Shown here piece after piece: positions 6,448-6,522 of a DNA stretch of 6,522 bases. The stretch's first letter is position 1. Every line of letters starts with the position of its first letter. Below the pieces are notes generated by a model, which saw nothing but the letters and a program-made list of their open reading frames with translations, did not search any database and was not told the DNA's origin. Both the position numbers and the translations under genes were made by a program. The stretch is taken from assembly GCA_947484535.1 (NCBI GenBank), contig CANKPO010000069.1, positions 1 through 6,522 of the forward strand. Reading direction: 5' to 3'. The stretch comes from Caulobacteraceae bacterium (GTDB lineage Bacteria > Pseudomonadota > Alphaproteobacteria > Caulobacterales > Caulobacteraceae).

Positions 6448-6522
6448 ACCCGCACGGTCCGATACGGCTCCCACCGCTCGTTCGTCGCTCTGACGAGATC
6501 ATTTCGCGCCTTGGCCAGTCCC
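6411..6522 (-). CDS. Possible C-terminal end of an unrecognised upstream gene
   Basis: A minus-strand frame runs in from the right edge and stops at TGA 6411-6413, giving about 36 residues that begin GLAKARNDLVRATNERWEPY and end FGRRFISAG. Third codon positions are mostly G or C, as in the neighbouring genes, and the frame lies on the same strand as the receptor, 52 bases upstream of it. I do not recognise the sequence. The opposite strand is also open here (ATG at 6424), so the coding call is weak. Confidence 0.35.
   Translation of the reverse strand, partial: GLAKARNDLVRATNERWEPYRTVRVSVFGRRFISAG

Noticed and set aside
1..6522. tRNA, rRNA, CRISPR arrays, insertion sequences, attachment sites
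   Set aside because: Looked for by eye on both strands; no cloverleaf, spaced repeats, transposase or terminal inverted repeats with target duplications were seen.

Overview
The window is high-GC bacterial DNA (roughly 60% by eye) with a gene set typical of Alphaproteobacteria. A Caulobacterales-type host is my best guess, from the combination of a carboxynorspermidine decarboxylase, a DUF6640-type membrane protein, a proteobacterial carotenoid oxygenase and a BtuB-like receptor. This is inference from gene content; there is no rRNA or other phylogenetic marker.

Layout. (1) Plus strand, 1-897: the 3' part of nspC (polyamine biosynthesis), entering from the left edge and carrying an apparent one-base deletion at about 775 that puts its last 40 codons out of frame. 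(2) Plus strand, 1026-1463: a small four-helix membrane protein of the DUF6640 type, with a strong ribosome site that may be folded into a hairpin. (3) Minus strand, 6358 down to 1473: four closely packed co-directional genes, in transcription order a BtuB-like TonB-dependent receptor, a small BtuM-like membrane protein, a signal-less BtuF-like cobalamin-binding-family protein, and an iron-dependent carotenoid-cleavage-type oxygenase. Gaps are 69 bases (with a 9-bp hairpin), a 4-base ATGA overlap and 36 bases, so an operon is likely. (4) Minus strand at the right edge, 6411-6522: the possible tail of an unrecognised upstream gene. No stretch over 300 bases lacks a gene.

How the genes may work together. 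The receptor, membrane protein and binding protein look like a reduced vitamin B12 (cobalamin) uptake set: outer-membrane import by BtuB, then inner-membrane passage by a solitary BtuM-like protein instead of the BtuCD ABC transporter, which is not seen here. The binding protein has no export signal and eight cysteines, so it may act in the cytoplasm rather than as a classic periplasmic BtuF. No standard cobalamin riboswitch is visible in the 164 bases upstream of the receptor, although that leader can form a nested hairpin. The carotenoid oxygenase at the operon tail has all four iron-binding histidines and no obvious link to B12. The most unusual parts are the BtuB/BtuM-like/signal-less BtuF-like set with an oxygenase attached, and the nspC frameshift.
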